A stretch of 64,000 nucleotides of DNA from JBBATK01 sp044228685 (GTDB lineage: Bacteria > Bacteroidota > Ignavibacteria > Kapaibacteriales > NICIL-2), in contig JBGAUL010000019.1 in NCBI GenBank assembly GCA_044228685.1, positions 25,496 to 89,495 on the forward strand. Direction: 5' to 3'. Every line of letters starts with the position of its first letter. Position 1 is the stretch's first letter. The notes under the pieces were generated by a model that saw only the letters and a program-made list of their open reading frames with translations, was not told where the DNA came from and made no database searches. Shown one piece after another: positions 1 to 8,227 of this stretch. The position numbers were made by a program, and so were the translations under genes.

Positions 1-1
1 T

Positions 2-109
2 CTTGTGAAAGAAGAGTTTCAATGCGAATACCGAGGCAAAATCGACGTGAAGAATAAGGGACAAGTAGATTCGTATTTTGTTCAGGCTAATCATGTAACT
101 CAACACTGA
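2..109 (+). CDS. Class III adenylate/guanylate cyclase, C-terminal fragment (gene starts outside the window)
   Basis: The open frame from base 2 to a TGA at 107-109 gives 35 residues with no start, so this is the tail of a gene that begins left of the window. The residues read EEFQCEYRGKIDVKNKG and then YFV. They line up with the last part of the cyclase at 22134-24170 (HFSCEYRGKIYAKNVG, then YFV), which is the end of a class III cyclase homology domain. The product is therefore probably a second adenylate/guanylate cyclase of the same type. The catalytic residues lie outside the window, so neither activity nor substrate can be judged here. The match over some 30 residues is clear, but the fragment is short. 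Confidence 0.75.
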   Translation, partial: LVKEEFQCEYRGKIDVKNKGQVDSYFVQANHVTQH

Positions 110-248
110 TTGCGGTGTCTGAGTCATATATGATCAGGACATCTAGGTGTCTGTTGTATTGAGCGAAAGCACAAATAGTGCTCAAGTCGAGCGCCGTTCG
201 GCAATTGTGCTTAACATGGTTGTAATCGCTGTCACTATTCCCGTCACT

Positions 249-653
249 ATGAAGGCACAACTGGCAGTACTACTTATCGGACTCTGCGCTTTAATTGGAG
301 CCATGGAACTTAGTTCCTGCAGTTCTTCAACCTGCCCGGTTTCCGATCGCGACACTTTACACGTTGCTTTTGAAACTGGATTTAATTCTGACAGCGCGGA
401 TATTTTTCTCGATGATGTATTTGTCGGCGGGGGAAGATTTCAGACCCTGCCTCAACTGGGTTTGGCAGGATCACGCTACTTCTCTCTCTCTAACGGCTAT
501 CATCGTTTACGCGTACGAATGCCTGAAAAGAACAAAGAATACGCTGTTGGATTTATGCAGTGTGCAAGACGCTACTATGCGTTCGTTTGGCTCGATTATC
601 AGACTGATTCACTATTCATTCAGATGTCGGATATACCTCACTACTACGACTAA
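249..653 (+). CDS. Small putative lipoprotein of unknown function
   Basis: I do not recognise this 134-residue protein. The frame stays open upstream to 147, but the ATG at 249 gives a normal secretion signal: a Lys, a hydrophobic stretch of about 18 residues, then LSSC, an acceptable lipobox with the Cys as the lipidation site. No clear Shine-Dalgarno sequence precedes either start. The mature part has Cys-rich SSC/SSSTC near the N-terminus, then a section like IFLDDVFVGGG followed by GYHRLRVRMPE. That resembles the short beta-rich PEGA-type fold, in which a small domain displays a residue pair and then 'G-H-x-v-x-v'. It is likely anchored in a membrane facing the periplasm. It is convergent with the M28 peptidase gene, with no obvious terminator in between. 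Confidence 0.6.
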   Translation: MKAQLAVLLIGLCALIGAMELSSCSSSTCPVSDRDTLHVAFETGFNSDSADIFLDDVFVGGGRFQTLPQLGLAGSRYFSLSNGYHRLRVRMPEKNKEYAVGFMQCARRYYAFVWLDYQTDSLFIQMSDIPHYYD

Positions 654-710
654 GCAATCAACCTTGTTCACGGTACTCTTAGTTCAGTATCTGCTCGCTA
701 AGCGCACAAA

Positions 711-2474
711 TCATCGTGCGCCCACATACACCTTTTGCGAGTTCACTATGTGTGAGCCGAGATACACATTACACAGCAGTGCTCCGCTGCTGAGATCGCG
801 ACGTTGAAAATCAACTTCATTCATGCCGGTATGCAAGAGTAGCGCTCGCCTTACCAGGACTTCGCCGCGCTCATTGACCATCTGAATCTCAACAGTCTGC
901 TCATTCAGTGTTTCATCGCACATAATGTTCAAGCTTGCTACTTCGTCCAAGGGGTTTGGTCGAATGGCATAGACGCGACAGTGCGCGTTGATTGGCGAAT
1001 CGTCGCTAACGCTGGTCAATGGATTTAGATTGATTTCGTTTGAGAACAAACTCTCCACTCCATTCGAGTCCACGCCTGCCACGCTGACCGCTTGAAGTCC
1101 ACTATCTGCGAGTGTGATCGTATAGGAGCTGGCACGTGGGAATTGATAGACAGTATCCCAATCATTTGTTGAGCTGCGCACAGCGACGCGATATGCAGGT
1201 TGCTCAACTGCTGCAGAGATCTGTAATCGCACTAAACGACCGGCTTGACTCTCGACGTGAAAGCTTGGCTGCTGCGGCGCTATTGCCAGCATTGCGGCAG
1301 CATTGCCGTTAATGACGGTGTTGCGGGCGCAGTACTTGAAATCAACATAGAAGCTATCGAGATTACTGTCGTGATTGATATCTACTCCTAAGATATCTGC
1401 CGAGGTGTGTTGTCTGTCAGTGTAACCGGCAGAGTTTGATGCATCACCGTGTTCATTTGCTGAAGTAAAACGTACAGCAGTGTAATTAGCTTGACGGAAG
1501 GGGATGTGATCACCGCCACGACCTGTGCGATCTTCAGCTGCCATGATATTGATTCGCATCGGCACTTCAGCGTGTGCAGCAATTTGTTCAGCATACTGCA
1601 GCTTGATATAGCGCGCCAATTGTTTATGCGCAGAGTTGAAACTGCCGAGTGAAAAGATGCGCAGATCGGTGCTGTCAACACCGCCCGGCATTGCACAACC
1701 CGGAGCAGATGCGGTCTTGCCACAATACACGCCTCCAACAATGTCGTTGTTGAACACCGCTCTAAGCGGAATAGACTTCTGCTTGAGATAATTGGCAAAT
1801 GCCGTGGCACCATTCAATCCTTGCTCTTCGGCAATGGTAAGGAGGAACACGATGCTGTGACTAAAGCGCATCGAGCTCATCACACGCGCAAGTTCCATCA
1901 CCAAAGCACAGCCACTGCCGTTGTCTTCTATGCCTTGGGCTAAGCAGGTCGTATCGCACACATTAGAACAACGACTATCCAAATGTGCTTCAATGAGGAT
2001 GATGGATTTATCAGTGGTATCAGCGCCGGGTAAAACCGCAAAGACGTTGCGATGCTGAGAAACGCCACAAATGGGTTGAACGAACTGCAAGTATGAAGGT
2101 ATCAGACGATCACCGTTTTGAACGCCGATAGCTGCGAAGCGAGCGTAAGCCCAACGACGTGCAGCGCCGATGCCACGTTGCGATGAGAGAGTGTCCGAAG
2201 CTGTGTTTCGATTGTAAAACGAACTGAGAGTATCAAGCAAAACATGGATTGAATCCGGCGAGATGTTGCGTTGTATGTACAGCGACGCGTCTTGTGGTGA
2301 GCGGATGATAGCGCTGCCAAATGTTGAGGCCGGGTTGTAGTGTCCAAGAAGAATTTCTTCGGCAAGTGTGTTTGTGCATACGCCGTTGTTCTGCGCATAG
2401 AGCGTATGGGTGCAGAAGTTTAGACAAAGGAGAATGATGCAGAGCCTGAAGAGTTGGGTGCGAGTCGTTGTCAT
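711..2474 (-). CDS. Secreted M28-family zinc aminopeptidase-like protein with T9SS sorting domain
   Basis: This is a 587-residue extracellular metallopeptidase. A signal peptide (residues 1-28, ending LYAQ) is followed by a pre-region and the M28 fold. The co-catalytic zinc ligands can be picked out as His164 (AHLDS), Asp184 (EDNGSG), Glu217 with general base Glu216 (IAEEQGL), Asp244 (NNDIVGG) and His323 (GGDHIPF), so it should be active. The last 80 or so residues start with a RPNPLDE motif and end in a beta-rich T9SS type A sorting domain, which implies export across the outer membrane and surface attachment or release. GGGG lies 5 nt before the ATG. It is transcribed alone; the ABC operon upstream is closed off by the hairpin at 2505-2546. 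The exact substrate (free aminopeptidase or other peptide/amide) cannot be read from sequence. Confidence 0.88.
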   Translation of the reverse strand: MTTTRTQLFRLCIILLCLNFCTHTLYAQNNGVCTNTLAEEILLGHYNPASTFGSAIIRSPQDASLYIQRNISPDSIHVLLDTLSSFYNRNTASDTLSSQRGIGAARRWAYARFAAIGVQNGDRLIPSYLQFVQPICGVSQHRNVFAVLPGADTTDKSIILIEAHLDSRCSNVCDTTCLAQGIEDNGSGCALVMELARVMSSMRFSHSIVFLLTIAEEQGLNGATAFANYLKQKSIPLRAVFNNDIVGGVYCGKTASAPGCAMPGGVDSTDLRIFSLGSFNSAHKQLARYIKLQYAEQIAAHAEVPMRINIMAAEDRTGRGGDHIPFRQANYTAVRFTSANEHGDASNSAGYTDRQHTSADILGVDINHDSNLDSFYVDFKYCARNTVINGNAAAMLAIAPQQPSFHVESQAGRLVRLQISAAVEQPAYRVAVRSSTNDWDTVYQFPRASSYTITLADSGLQAVSVAGVDSNGVESLFSNEINLNPLTSVSDDSPINAHCRVYAIRPNPLDEVASLNIMCDETLNEQTVEIQMVNERGEVLVRRALLLHTGMNEVDFQRRDLSSGALLCNVYLGSHIVNSQKVYVGAR

Positions 2475-2504
2475 GTGTTCCCCGAGTTAAAAGTGTTCCG
2501 GACA

Positions 2505-2546
2505 CAAAAAAAACCTGCGTCTGGCAAATATAGACGCAGGTTTTTT
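2505..2546 (-). terminator. Intrinsic terminator of the ABC efflux operon
   Basis: Arms 2511-2521 and 2533-2543 form a perfect 11-bp stem (AAACCTGCGTC/GACGCAGGTTT) around an 11-nt loop. An A-run at 2506-2513 becomes a U-tract for minus-strand transcripts arriving from the permease gene that stops at 2566. It insulates the M28 peptidase gene from the efflux operon. Confidence 0.9.
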
Positions 2547-2565
2547 GATGACAACTGAAAGGGTC

Positions 2566-3732
2566 TTAGAGACCTCGCAAAGAATCAACGATTTCGAGTT
2601 TCGCTGCGCGGTACGACGGAAGGAATCCACCGGCAATACCCATTGCGACAGAAAACACCATTGCGCCGATGACAATTTCGGGCGACAATGCGAATGAGAA
2701 GGAGATGTCTGAGAAGGTGCTGAAGTTGATCGTCGACATCGAGAAGAACTGCATAAACGATGCGATGAAGACGCCGAGTCCGCCGCCGATGATCGAGAGC
2801 AAGAGCGACTCAACCAAGAACGACATCAGAACGCTTGAACGTCTAAAACCAAGAGCACGCAAGGTACCAATCTCAATCGTGCGATTTGCCACTGTCGAAT
2901 ACATGGTGATCATTGCACCGATAATCGCACCAACGCTGGAGATGATAGTAATAACCAAACCGAGGATACGTAAGAAGATTGCCAGAGCAGCAGATTGCTT
3001 TTCAAAGAAGTCTTGCTCAATGTCGATCTCCATCTGATTCAAGCGTGGGTCAGTGGCAATAGCTGATTTCATTGCTTCGAGATCAGCTTTCGATGTGTAG
3101 CGAAATGTCAGACTTGAGTACGCGCTGCGATTGTTGGCAGCGAGAAGTTGCTCGCAATCAGCCCAAAGCTCAGAGTCAAACGCACTTCCGCCGCAATCCA
3201 TGATGCCCACGATAGTCCACTCATCACCGCTAAACTTGATTTTGTCGCCAATGTTCGCACCCATAAAGCGCTTTGGCACAGCTGCACCAACAACGAGTTC
3301 GCGAGCACCGTAGTTGAAGTTTCGTCCTTGTTTGATAGTAATGCCCTTGCGCAATTGCTGCACACAAGCACCAACACCACGAACGGAAATGTTACTCATG
3401 CCGCCGTCGTTTTTGGTCAAGTTGATTACCGTTGCAACTTCAGCTGACAACAAGGGCTTGCCGTCGCCGCCTTTTGCCACAGCCGAGAGCGTTTCAATGT
3501 TTCGTGCCGTTTCGCGATCAATCAAACTTGAAATCTCATTGCTTGATCCTTTGCGAACGACGATTGCGTTTTCTTGCGAGCCGGTACTGGTGAGTGCTTT
3601 CTCGACACCATGCGCCATCATGAGCACACAGGTAAAGGCGAAGACTACCAAGAGTACCAATCCAATTGTAATGCCTGCTGAGAGCGGACGTGCCAGGAAG
3701 TTTCTCCTGATGTACATAAATGGGATTATCAT
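2566..3732 (-). CDS. ABC transporter permease, FtsX/MacB type (second permease)
   Basis: This 388-residue inner-membrane protein has the layout of FtsX-type ABC permeases. There is one N-terminal membrane helix (about residues 18-40, GITIGLVLLVVFAFTCV), a large periplasmic domain of about 200 residues, and three C-terminal helices near 255-285, 300-330 and 350-375. It includes the typical NRTIEIGTLRALGFRRSSV coupling-helix region and closes with AAKLEIVDSLRGL. An AGGAG sits 6 nt before the ATG. Its start lies 9 nt after the stop of the first permease gene, so the two are co-transcribed and are probably the two halves of one transporter, driven by the ATPase at 4889. Mechanotransmission-type permeases move lipoproteins, peptides or drugs without carrying them through the membrane; the substrate here is unknown. 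Confidence 0.9.
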   Translation of the reverse strand: MIIPFMYIRRNFLARPLSAGITIGLVLLVVFAFTCVLMMAHGVEKALTSTGSQENAIVVRKGSSNEISSLIDRETARNIETLSAVAKGGDGKPLLSAEVATVINLTKNDGGMSNISVRGVGACVQQLRKGITIKQGRNFNYGARELVVGAAVPKRFMGANIGDKIKFSGDEWTIVGIMDCGGSAFDSELWADCEQLLAANNRSAYSSLTFRYTSKADLEAMKSAIATDPRLNQMEIDIEQDFFEKQSAALAIFLRILGLVITIISSVGAIIGAMITMYSTVANRTIEIGTLRALGFRRSSVLMSFLVESLLLSIIGGGLGVFIASFMQFFSMSTINFSTFSDISFSFALSPEIVIGAMVFSVAMGIAGGFLPSYRAAKLEIVDSLRGL

Positions 3733-3741
3733 GGTTTTCTC

Positions 3742-4902
3742 CTATCCTATAAATCGTAAGCCATCAACAATACGTGTTTTGCCTGTGCGCCATATTGGTA
3801 TGATCGAGGCAAACACTCCAACGAGTACCGCAGAGAGGAACGAACTGATGTAGGTTCCGGTAGCAACGTAGAACACAGGGAAGAACTGCTTGGGAACTAC
3901 AGCGCCGACCACAACAACCATGAGGTTGAGGAGGATAATGCCGAGGAATGCGCCTAAGAGCGACATTGCAATAGCTTCGCCGGCAATAAAGGTCGTGAGT
4001 TGCGATCCCGAAAATCCAAGTGTCTTGAGCATCGCGAACTCGCGCGTACGCTCACGTGCCGACATGATCATGGTATTTCCGAGAACGAAAAGGATGATCA
4101 CGACGATGAGATATGACATCACACGAATAACGGTGAAGATTGCGCTATAGGCAGAGAAGAAACTCTGATTGAATGCGCGCTCGGTTTCTGTCTTGGTTTC
4201 AGCCGGTGAGTTCTTGAACTGCTGATCAATTGCAGATGAAATCGATGCAGCCGATGAACCACCCTTCAACTTCGTTACCACCCAACCAACTTTGTTGGCG
4301 CGTTCCGGAGCTTCTTGTTGAATTCGTTCATTGAGATACTGCCACGAGAAGAACATCTGCGTGCCGTCTGTGTTTTTGTCGCGCTTCTTGTAAATACCGC
4401 GCACAACAAAGTCCCACTTGCCGGGATAGATGTCTCCGTCAACCGTCATCATATCACCAACTTTGATGTTGAATTGCTGAGCAATAGACTCACCGATGAT
4501 ACATGCGTTACGTTCACGGATGAAGGATTCGCGTTCCTCTTTGGTCACAACGAATTCCGGATACACATCAAACACCTTTTCCGGTTCGCAAGCCATGCGA
4601 GCGAAGAAGTTGTTCTTGTCCTTGTACACGCCACCGAACCAGTTGAAAGCACATGTGTTTTCGACGCCTTCGGTCTTTGCCACTTTGTCGAGATAGTTCA
4701 GAGGCAAAGGGAAGATGAAGGAGACGGCATGACGAACGATGAGACGATCCACGGAACCGGCTTCGATGCCGGCTTCCCAGGAGGTGAGGACGGTTGCCAG
4801 CAGACCGAAAGCGGAGACCGCAATTGCGACACCCAACATGGTCAGGATATTGCGAAGAGGGTGACGCTTAAGGTTCTTGAGAATGATCTTAAGCATGTCC
4901 AT
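3742..4902 (-). CDS. ABC transporter permease, FtsX/MacB type (first permease)
   Basis: A 386-residue permease with the same build as its neighbour: an N-terminal helix (HPLRNILTMLGVAIAVSAFGLL), a periplasmic MacB-PCD-like domain, three C-terminal helices and the RTREFAMLKTLGFSGSQL coupling segment. I place the start at 4902 because GGAGGG lies 9 nt upstream; the frame remains open to 4959. That start falls inside the ATPase gene (overlap 14 nt), and the ribosome-binding site is inside the last codons of the ATPase, which points to translational coupling. The two permeases are clearly related but not near-identical, consistent with a heterodimeric permease pair like LolC/LolE rather than the homodimeric MacB. 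Confidence 0.9.
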   Translation of the reverse strand: MDMLKIILKNLKRHPLRNILTMLGVAIAVSAFGLLATVLTSWEAGIEAGSVDRLIVRHAVSFIFPLPLNYLDKVAKTEGVENTCAFNWFGGVYKDKNNFFARMACEPEKVFDVYPEFVVTKEERESFIRERNACIIGESIAQQFNIKVGDMMTVDGDIYPGKWDFVVRGIYKKRDKNTDGTQMFFSWQYLNERIQQEAPERANKVGWVVTKLKGGSSAASISSAIDQQFKNSPAETKTETERAFNQSFFSAYSAIFTVIRVMSYLIVVIILFVLGNTMIMSARERTREFAMLKTLGFSGSQLTTFIAGEAIAMSLLGAFLGIILLNLMVVVVGAVVPKQFFPVFYVATGTYISSFLSAVLVGVFASIIPIWRTGKTRIVDGLRFIG

Positions 4903-5587
4903 TGTTAGCTCCCTCCGGAAGTAGATCGCCCTTCTCCAAGTGACGTACAATGTGCGCATGATTTGCAGCCGCCGGATCGTGCGTTACCATCACGATAGTC
5001 TTCTTGAATTCTTTGTTCAAGCGTTCAAGCATGTTCATGATTTCCTGCGCCGACACTTTATCCAAGTCACCGGTTGGCTCATCCGCCACGATGATGTGAG
5101 GATCAGTTGCAATTGCACGTGCGATAGCAACACGCTGTTGTTGTCCACCGGAAAGTTGGTTTGGTGTGTGCTGCATGCGGTCGCCAAGACCGACGATCTC
5201 CAGTGCAGTTTCAACCTGACGACGTCGCTCAGCCTTGGAGAGCTTTGTGAGCAACAAAGGCAACTCTACATTTTCATATGCTGTGAGCACAGGGATGAGA
5301 TTGTAGAATTGAAAAATGAATCCAACGTTGTTAGCGCGCCATTTGGCGAGCTGCGTTTCGTCCATGGTGGCGATGTCGGTGCCAAAGACGCTGATGCGAC
5401 CTTCGGTTGGACGATCGATACCTGCGATGAGATTGAGCAAGGTTGTCTTGCCGGAACCTGATGGTCCCATCAACGCCAAAAATTCGCCTTCGGCAATATC
5501 CAGACTCAGTTTGTTGAGCACCGGTACGCTGAGACGATCTCGGACGTAGTTCTTACTAATATTCTCGAGCCGAATTGAAGAGCTCAT
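4889..5587 (-). CDS. ABC transporter ATP-binding protein, LolD/MacB-like
   Basis: This 232-residue cytoplasmic ATPase has all the working motifs: Walker A GPSGSGKT (41-48), Q-loop Gln93, signature LSGGQQQR (145-152), Walker B IIVADE (165-170) with the following D-loop, and the switch His in VMVTHD near residue 203. Length and motif wording fit the LolD/MacB/FtsE subfamily (stand-alone ATPases that drive FtsX-type permeases). It sits between a HlyD-type adaptor gene and two permease genes on the same strand, so it should energise a tripartite efflux or lipoprotein-handling machine. The 168-nt gap to the adaptor gene carries a terminator-like hairpin, so its expression may be set separately from that of the adaptor. 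Confidence 0.93.
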   Translation of the reverse strand: MSSSIRLENISKNYVRDRLSVPVLNKLSLDIAEGEFLALMGPSGSGKTTLLNLIAGIDRPTEGRISVFGTDIATMDETQLAKWRANNVGFIFQFYNLIPVLTAYENVELPLLLTKLSKAERRRQVETALEIVGLGDRMQHTPNQLSGGQQQRVAIARAIATDPHIIVADEPTGDLDKVSAQEIMNMLERLNKEFKKTIVMVTHDPAAANHAHIVRHLEKGDLLPEGANNGHA

Positions 5588-5645
5588 GCTTCTCCCAGAA
5601 TTGATGAGTAATTGTCGTGTTAGAGTCGGAGCTAAATACTCGAAT

Positions 5646-5690
5646 GAAAAAGGGCACTACTAGCATTCACCGTGCGAAATGGTGTGCCCA
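5646..5690 (-). terminator. Terminator or attenuator between adaptor and ATPase genes
   Basis: Read on the minus strand, GGGCAC (complement of 5684-5689) pairs with GTGCCC (complement of 5652-5657), with a possible inner CACC/GGTG pairing, and is followed at once by five U residues (A-run 5647-5651). It lies within an operon-like series, 60 nt upstream of the ATPase start. It could therefore lower expression of the ATPase and permeases relative to the adaptor, or separate two transcription units. The outer stem is only 6 bp and the loop is long. Confidence 0.5.
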
Positions 5691-5755
5691 AGTACTGATA
5701 CTATTCGCCGCGGTCAATCAAAGACCACAGCTACTAACTATAATAAACTTGATTG

Positions 5756-6988
5756 TTACTTCTTTAACTGTGCTTTGATGCCGTCCTTAAGAGACTCGGT
5801 AGAACTAACCACGACTTTGTCCCCGGCGCGGAGTCCACTAGTAACTTCAACAAGACCGTTGCTTTGTTGTCCCACTTGCACACTTGTTTCACGAACGTGT
5901 TCTGCATCGAATACAAACACAGTGGTCTTGCCATCTTTGGTGTGCAATGCCGTTGTTGGGATCATGAGTTTTGACTGCGCGTGCTCATCGGTTGCCTGAG
6001 CTGATTGCTTGAGAAACAAAACCTTGGCACTCATTTCCGGCAGTACACGTGCGTCACGTTGTTGAAAGCGAATCTTCACTTGTACCGTCGCTTTCGCGCG
6101 ATCAGCTGTTGGGATAATCTTACTGACAAACGCCGGATAGCGTTTTTCAGGATAAGCATCCAAAGTCACTTCACAAGGTTGATCGGAAGCAACTCGTTCA
6201 ATGTTCGATTCTGATACATCGGCTTCAACTTCAAGCGAATTCATGTCAGCAATCGTAACTACCGCACCGCGTGAGCCTGCTGCTGAACCAAGTACAGTGA
6301 TAACTTCACCGACGTTTGCATTCTTACTCAGTACCGTGCCGTCAAATGGTGCACGAAGAACTGTGTTTTCAATCTGAACTTCTGCATTGCGAATGTTAGC
6401 CTCTGCCATCTTTATGTTGGCTTGACGAGCTGCCAGACTAGCTTCAGCGCGACGCTTACGAGCGGTCGCAATGTCGAAGTCGGATGTCGTTACTGCATTC
6501 GCATCGTGCAAACTCTTCTTACGCGCATAGTCCTTGCTTGCATCGTCAAGTTCGGCTTGAGCGTTGTCGAAGTCTGCCTTTGCTAAGTCGAGAGCTGCTT
6601 TGAGTTGACTGAGATTTGCTTCAACGTCAGCGCTTTCAATGCGACCAATGACTTGGTTCTGATGCACGACATCGCCTTCAATCACTTTGAGCTCAACGAG
6701 ACGTCCTGAGATTTTAGATGAAACCGCTGCCTTGCGTTGCGCAACGACATAGCCACTTGCTGCAAGGACCGAGTTGCCTTGTGATGGCGAAACCATCGAA
6801 GCGCTCGCGATTTCGATTTCCGGTGCACTCATGAGGCTGGATTTGAAGTAGTACCAACCAACTACAAGTGCTAAAAGGACGACGAGCGTGATGATGTATC
6901 CGCCCCAACGACGTGGTTGTTTTACTTGTGGTTGTTCGTCGCGTTTGATGCGTAGCGAGGACAAATCTGCTGTTTTGACTTCTGACAT
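5756..6988 (-). CDS. Periplasmic adaptor (HlyD/MacA-type membrane fusion protein)
   Basis: A 410-residue adaptor anchored by one N-terminal helix (about 29-50, YIITLVVLLALVVGWYYF). The half-lipoyl motif pair is visible: AASGYVVAQRKAAVSSKISGR and later VLRAPFDGTVLSKNANVGEVI. Between them lies a coiled-coil hairpin rich in Ala, Lys and Glu (residues about 125-205), then a beta-barrel region and a membrane-proximal domain ending KDGIKAQLKK. It should bridge the FtsX-type permeases and an outer-membrane channel. No TolC-like gene is present in the window. It is the first gene of the minus-strand series adaptor, ATPase, permease, permease. The family covers macrolide, peptide and lipid exporters, so the substrate is open. 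Confidence 0.9.
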   Translation of the reverse strand: MSEVKTADLSSLRIKRDEQPQVKQPRRWGGYIITLVVLLALVVGWYYFKSSLMSAPEIEIASASMVSPSQGNSVLAASGYVVAQRKAAVSSKISGRLVELKVIEGDVVHQNQVIGRIESADVEANLSQLKAALDLAKADFDNAQAELDDASKDYARKKSLHDANAVTTSDFDIATARKRRAEASLAARQANIKMAEANIRNAEVQIENTVLRAPFDGTVLSKNANVGEVITVLGSAAGSRGAVVTIADMNSLEVEADVSESNIERVASDQPCEVTLDAYPEKRYPAFVSKIIPTADRAKATVQVKIRFQQRDARVLPEMSAKVLFLKQSAQATDEHAQSKLMIPTTALHTKDGKTTVFVFDAEHVRETSVQVGQQSNGLVEVTSGLRAGDKVVVSSTESLKDGIKAQLKK

Positions 6989-7488
6989 ATTCTGACGGAG
7001 CTGCGTTGAGATAAATCACAATTTACGAAAAGCGAGTACGGCATACGTTGCCTAGGTCGTCGGGTTGCGTAAAAATGATGCAAAACGCTCGAGACCTGAA
7101 TCCCCGTTTTTTCAAGGATTATTGGGGCTTTTAGTCGATTGGACCTAGTCAATTGAAAGATTTTTCACTCGAGCCGGTTACTTCCTAAGTAGCTACTTTT
7201 CGTCGTTTAGATGCTGCCAAGGCACTTCTACATCAAAGTGTTGACTCTGTATGCATTGCCCACACATCTGGGTTTTGGCATCCAAGTCGGATGCTTGTCG
7301 TGCTGGAGTATCATCACCGACCGATGAGTCATCAAGAATAGATTGTGAAATTTTTTTTTTCGTGTGCACTGCTTTTTTATTTTCGCGCCACGTCTGGGGG
7401 ACGCTCGCCGCAATGCGAGAATTGATGCGGTTTGGAGAACACCATCGTCAACCAACGTTTTATTGACTAACACAACAACGGAGCACCT
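6989..7488. other. Intergenic region of about 500 nt between divergent genes
   Basis: No convincing gene is present; frames here are short and overlap one another. It must hold the promoter of the adaptor gene (minus strand) and of the DUF2795 gene (plus strand). Two long homopolymer tracts occur at about 7350-7361 (T) and 7373-7379 (T), followed by two small adjoining hairpins (CGTC-N5-GACG at 7391-7403 and CTCGC-N6-GCGAG at 7404-7419) that would sit in the 5' leader of the DUF2795 mRNA. I see no tRNA or known riboswitch. Confidence 0.5.
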
Positions 7489-7725
7489 ATGTTTTGGACA
7501 CCTGAACTCGCACAGTTTTTAGAAGACGCACCCTGGCCTGCAACCAAAGAAGAGTTGCTTGACTACGCCAATCGTACGGGCGCGCCTCAGCAGGTGCTGG
7601 ATAATCTGATGGAGCTGGAAGACAACGAAGAACAGTATGAAAACATCGAAGATCTCTGGCCGGAGTATGAGAATGAAACTGACTCGTTATTCTATAGCGA
7701 TGACGACGACGACGACATTTACTAA
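7489..7725 (+). CDS. DUF2795 family acidic small protein
   Basis: This 78-residue protein opens with FWTPELAQFLEDAPWPATKEELLDYA. That is the wording of the DUF2795 proteins common in Bacteroidota and relatives, which have a small helical domain with a conserved WPATK-x-EL stretch. The second half is strongly acidic and ends in a run of six Asp. GGAG lies 6 nt before the ATG, and a hairpin terminator follows the stop, so it is a monocistronic, probably well expressed gene. Its function is not known; size and charge suggest a cytoplasmic binding protein for a basic partner (inference). It is not a shadow: codon use is normal and the family match covers the full N-terminal half. Confidence 0.88.
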   Translation: MFWTPELAQFLEDAPWPATKEELLDYANRTGAPQQVLDNLMELEDNEEQYENIEDLWPEYENETDSLFYSDDDDDDIY

Positions 7726-7744
7726 AGACGAATAAACATGGTAC

Positions 7745-7774
7745 AAACCGGGTGAATACATCCGGTTTTTTTTT
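7745..7774 (+). terminator. Intrinsic terminator of the DUF2795 gene
   Basis: A perfect 7-bp stem AAACCGG (7745-7751) / CCGGTTT (7762-7768), a 10-nt loop, and nine consecutive T residues from 7766. It lies 20 nt after the stop codon. Confidence 0.88.
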
Positions 7775-7797
7775 CGCCACACCTTTTCAACCCAACC

Positions 7798-8145
7798 ATG
7801 TTCGAACACAAGTCCCATCCCATTATCAGTCGCCAAGCCTTTCTCCTGCGGATGGCGCGCACGGTACTCGTAACCTTCGGCATAATTGCAATTTCTTTGC
7901 TCATTGGTGTGATGGGCTATCGCATTACCGAAAGCATGTCGTGGATTGATTCACTTCTCAATGCTTCTATGATTCTTAGCGGTATGGGACCAGCCAACAC
8001 GCTCAATACCGATGCCGGCAAACTCTTCGCTTCCATGTATGCCCTCTTTAGCGGCATCGTTTTTATCAGTTCTGCGGGAATACTCGTGGCACCCGTGTTT
8101 CATCGCGTCATGCACCAAATGCATGTGGACGTGGATGAGAGCTGA
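7798..8145 (+). CDS. Two-helix membrane protein resembling a degenerate 2TM ion channel
   Basis: A 115-residue inner-membrane protein with two hydrophobic helices, about residues 22-42 (TVLVTFGIIAISLLIGVMGY) and 80-100 (LFSGIVFISSAGILVAPVF). Between them is an amphipathic segment, WIDSLLNASMILSGMGP, then NTDAGKLFASMYAL. The arrangement helix, pore-helix-like segment, G-M-G-P, helix recalls two-TM potassium channel pores, but the selectivity filter TVGYG is replaced by SGMGP. Comparable proteins in other bacteria carry the same GMGP and HR-x-x-HxxH-type ends, so the change is probably a family trait rather than decay. The C-terminus (HRVMHQMHVDVDES) is His- and acid-rich. Function is unknown. 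Its start is 24 nt after the terminator of the preceding gene. Confidence 0.72.
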   Translation: MFEHKSHPIISRQAFLLRMARTVLVTFGIIAISLLIGVMGYRITESMSWIDSLLNASMILSGMGPANTLNTDAGKLFASMYALFSGIVFISSAGILVAPVFHRVMHQMHVDVDES

Positions 8146-8227
8146 AGTGGGTTTTAAAGCTGAGGCTAATCAAACGAGACTTAAGACAATAGCAGGTTGG
8201 TAGCTAATAACGAATGAGTTGCAAGGC

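Noticed and set aside
2669..3037. A 122-residue plus-strand frame opposite the second permease gene
   Set aside because: Shadow frame; composition is Lys/Ile-rich as expected from the complement of a membrane protein gene.
4315..4908. A 197-residue plus-strand frame opposite the first permease gene
   Set aside because: Its antisense frame is His- and Val-rich with no start signal, while the minus strand encodes a complete ABC permease with a ribosome-binding site.
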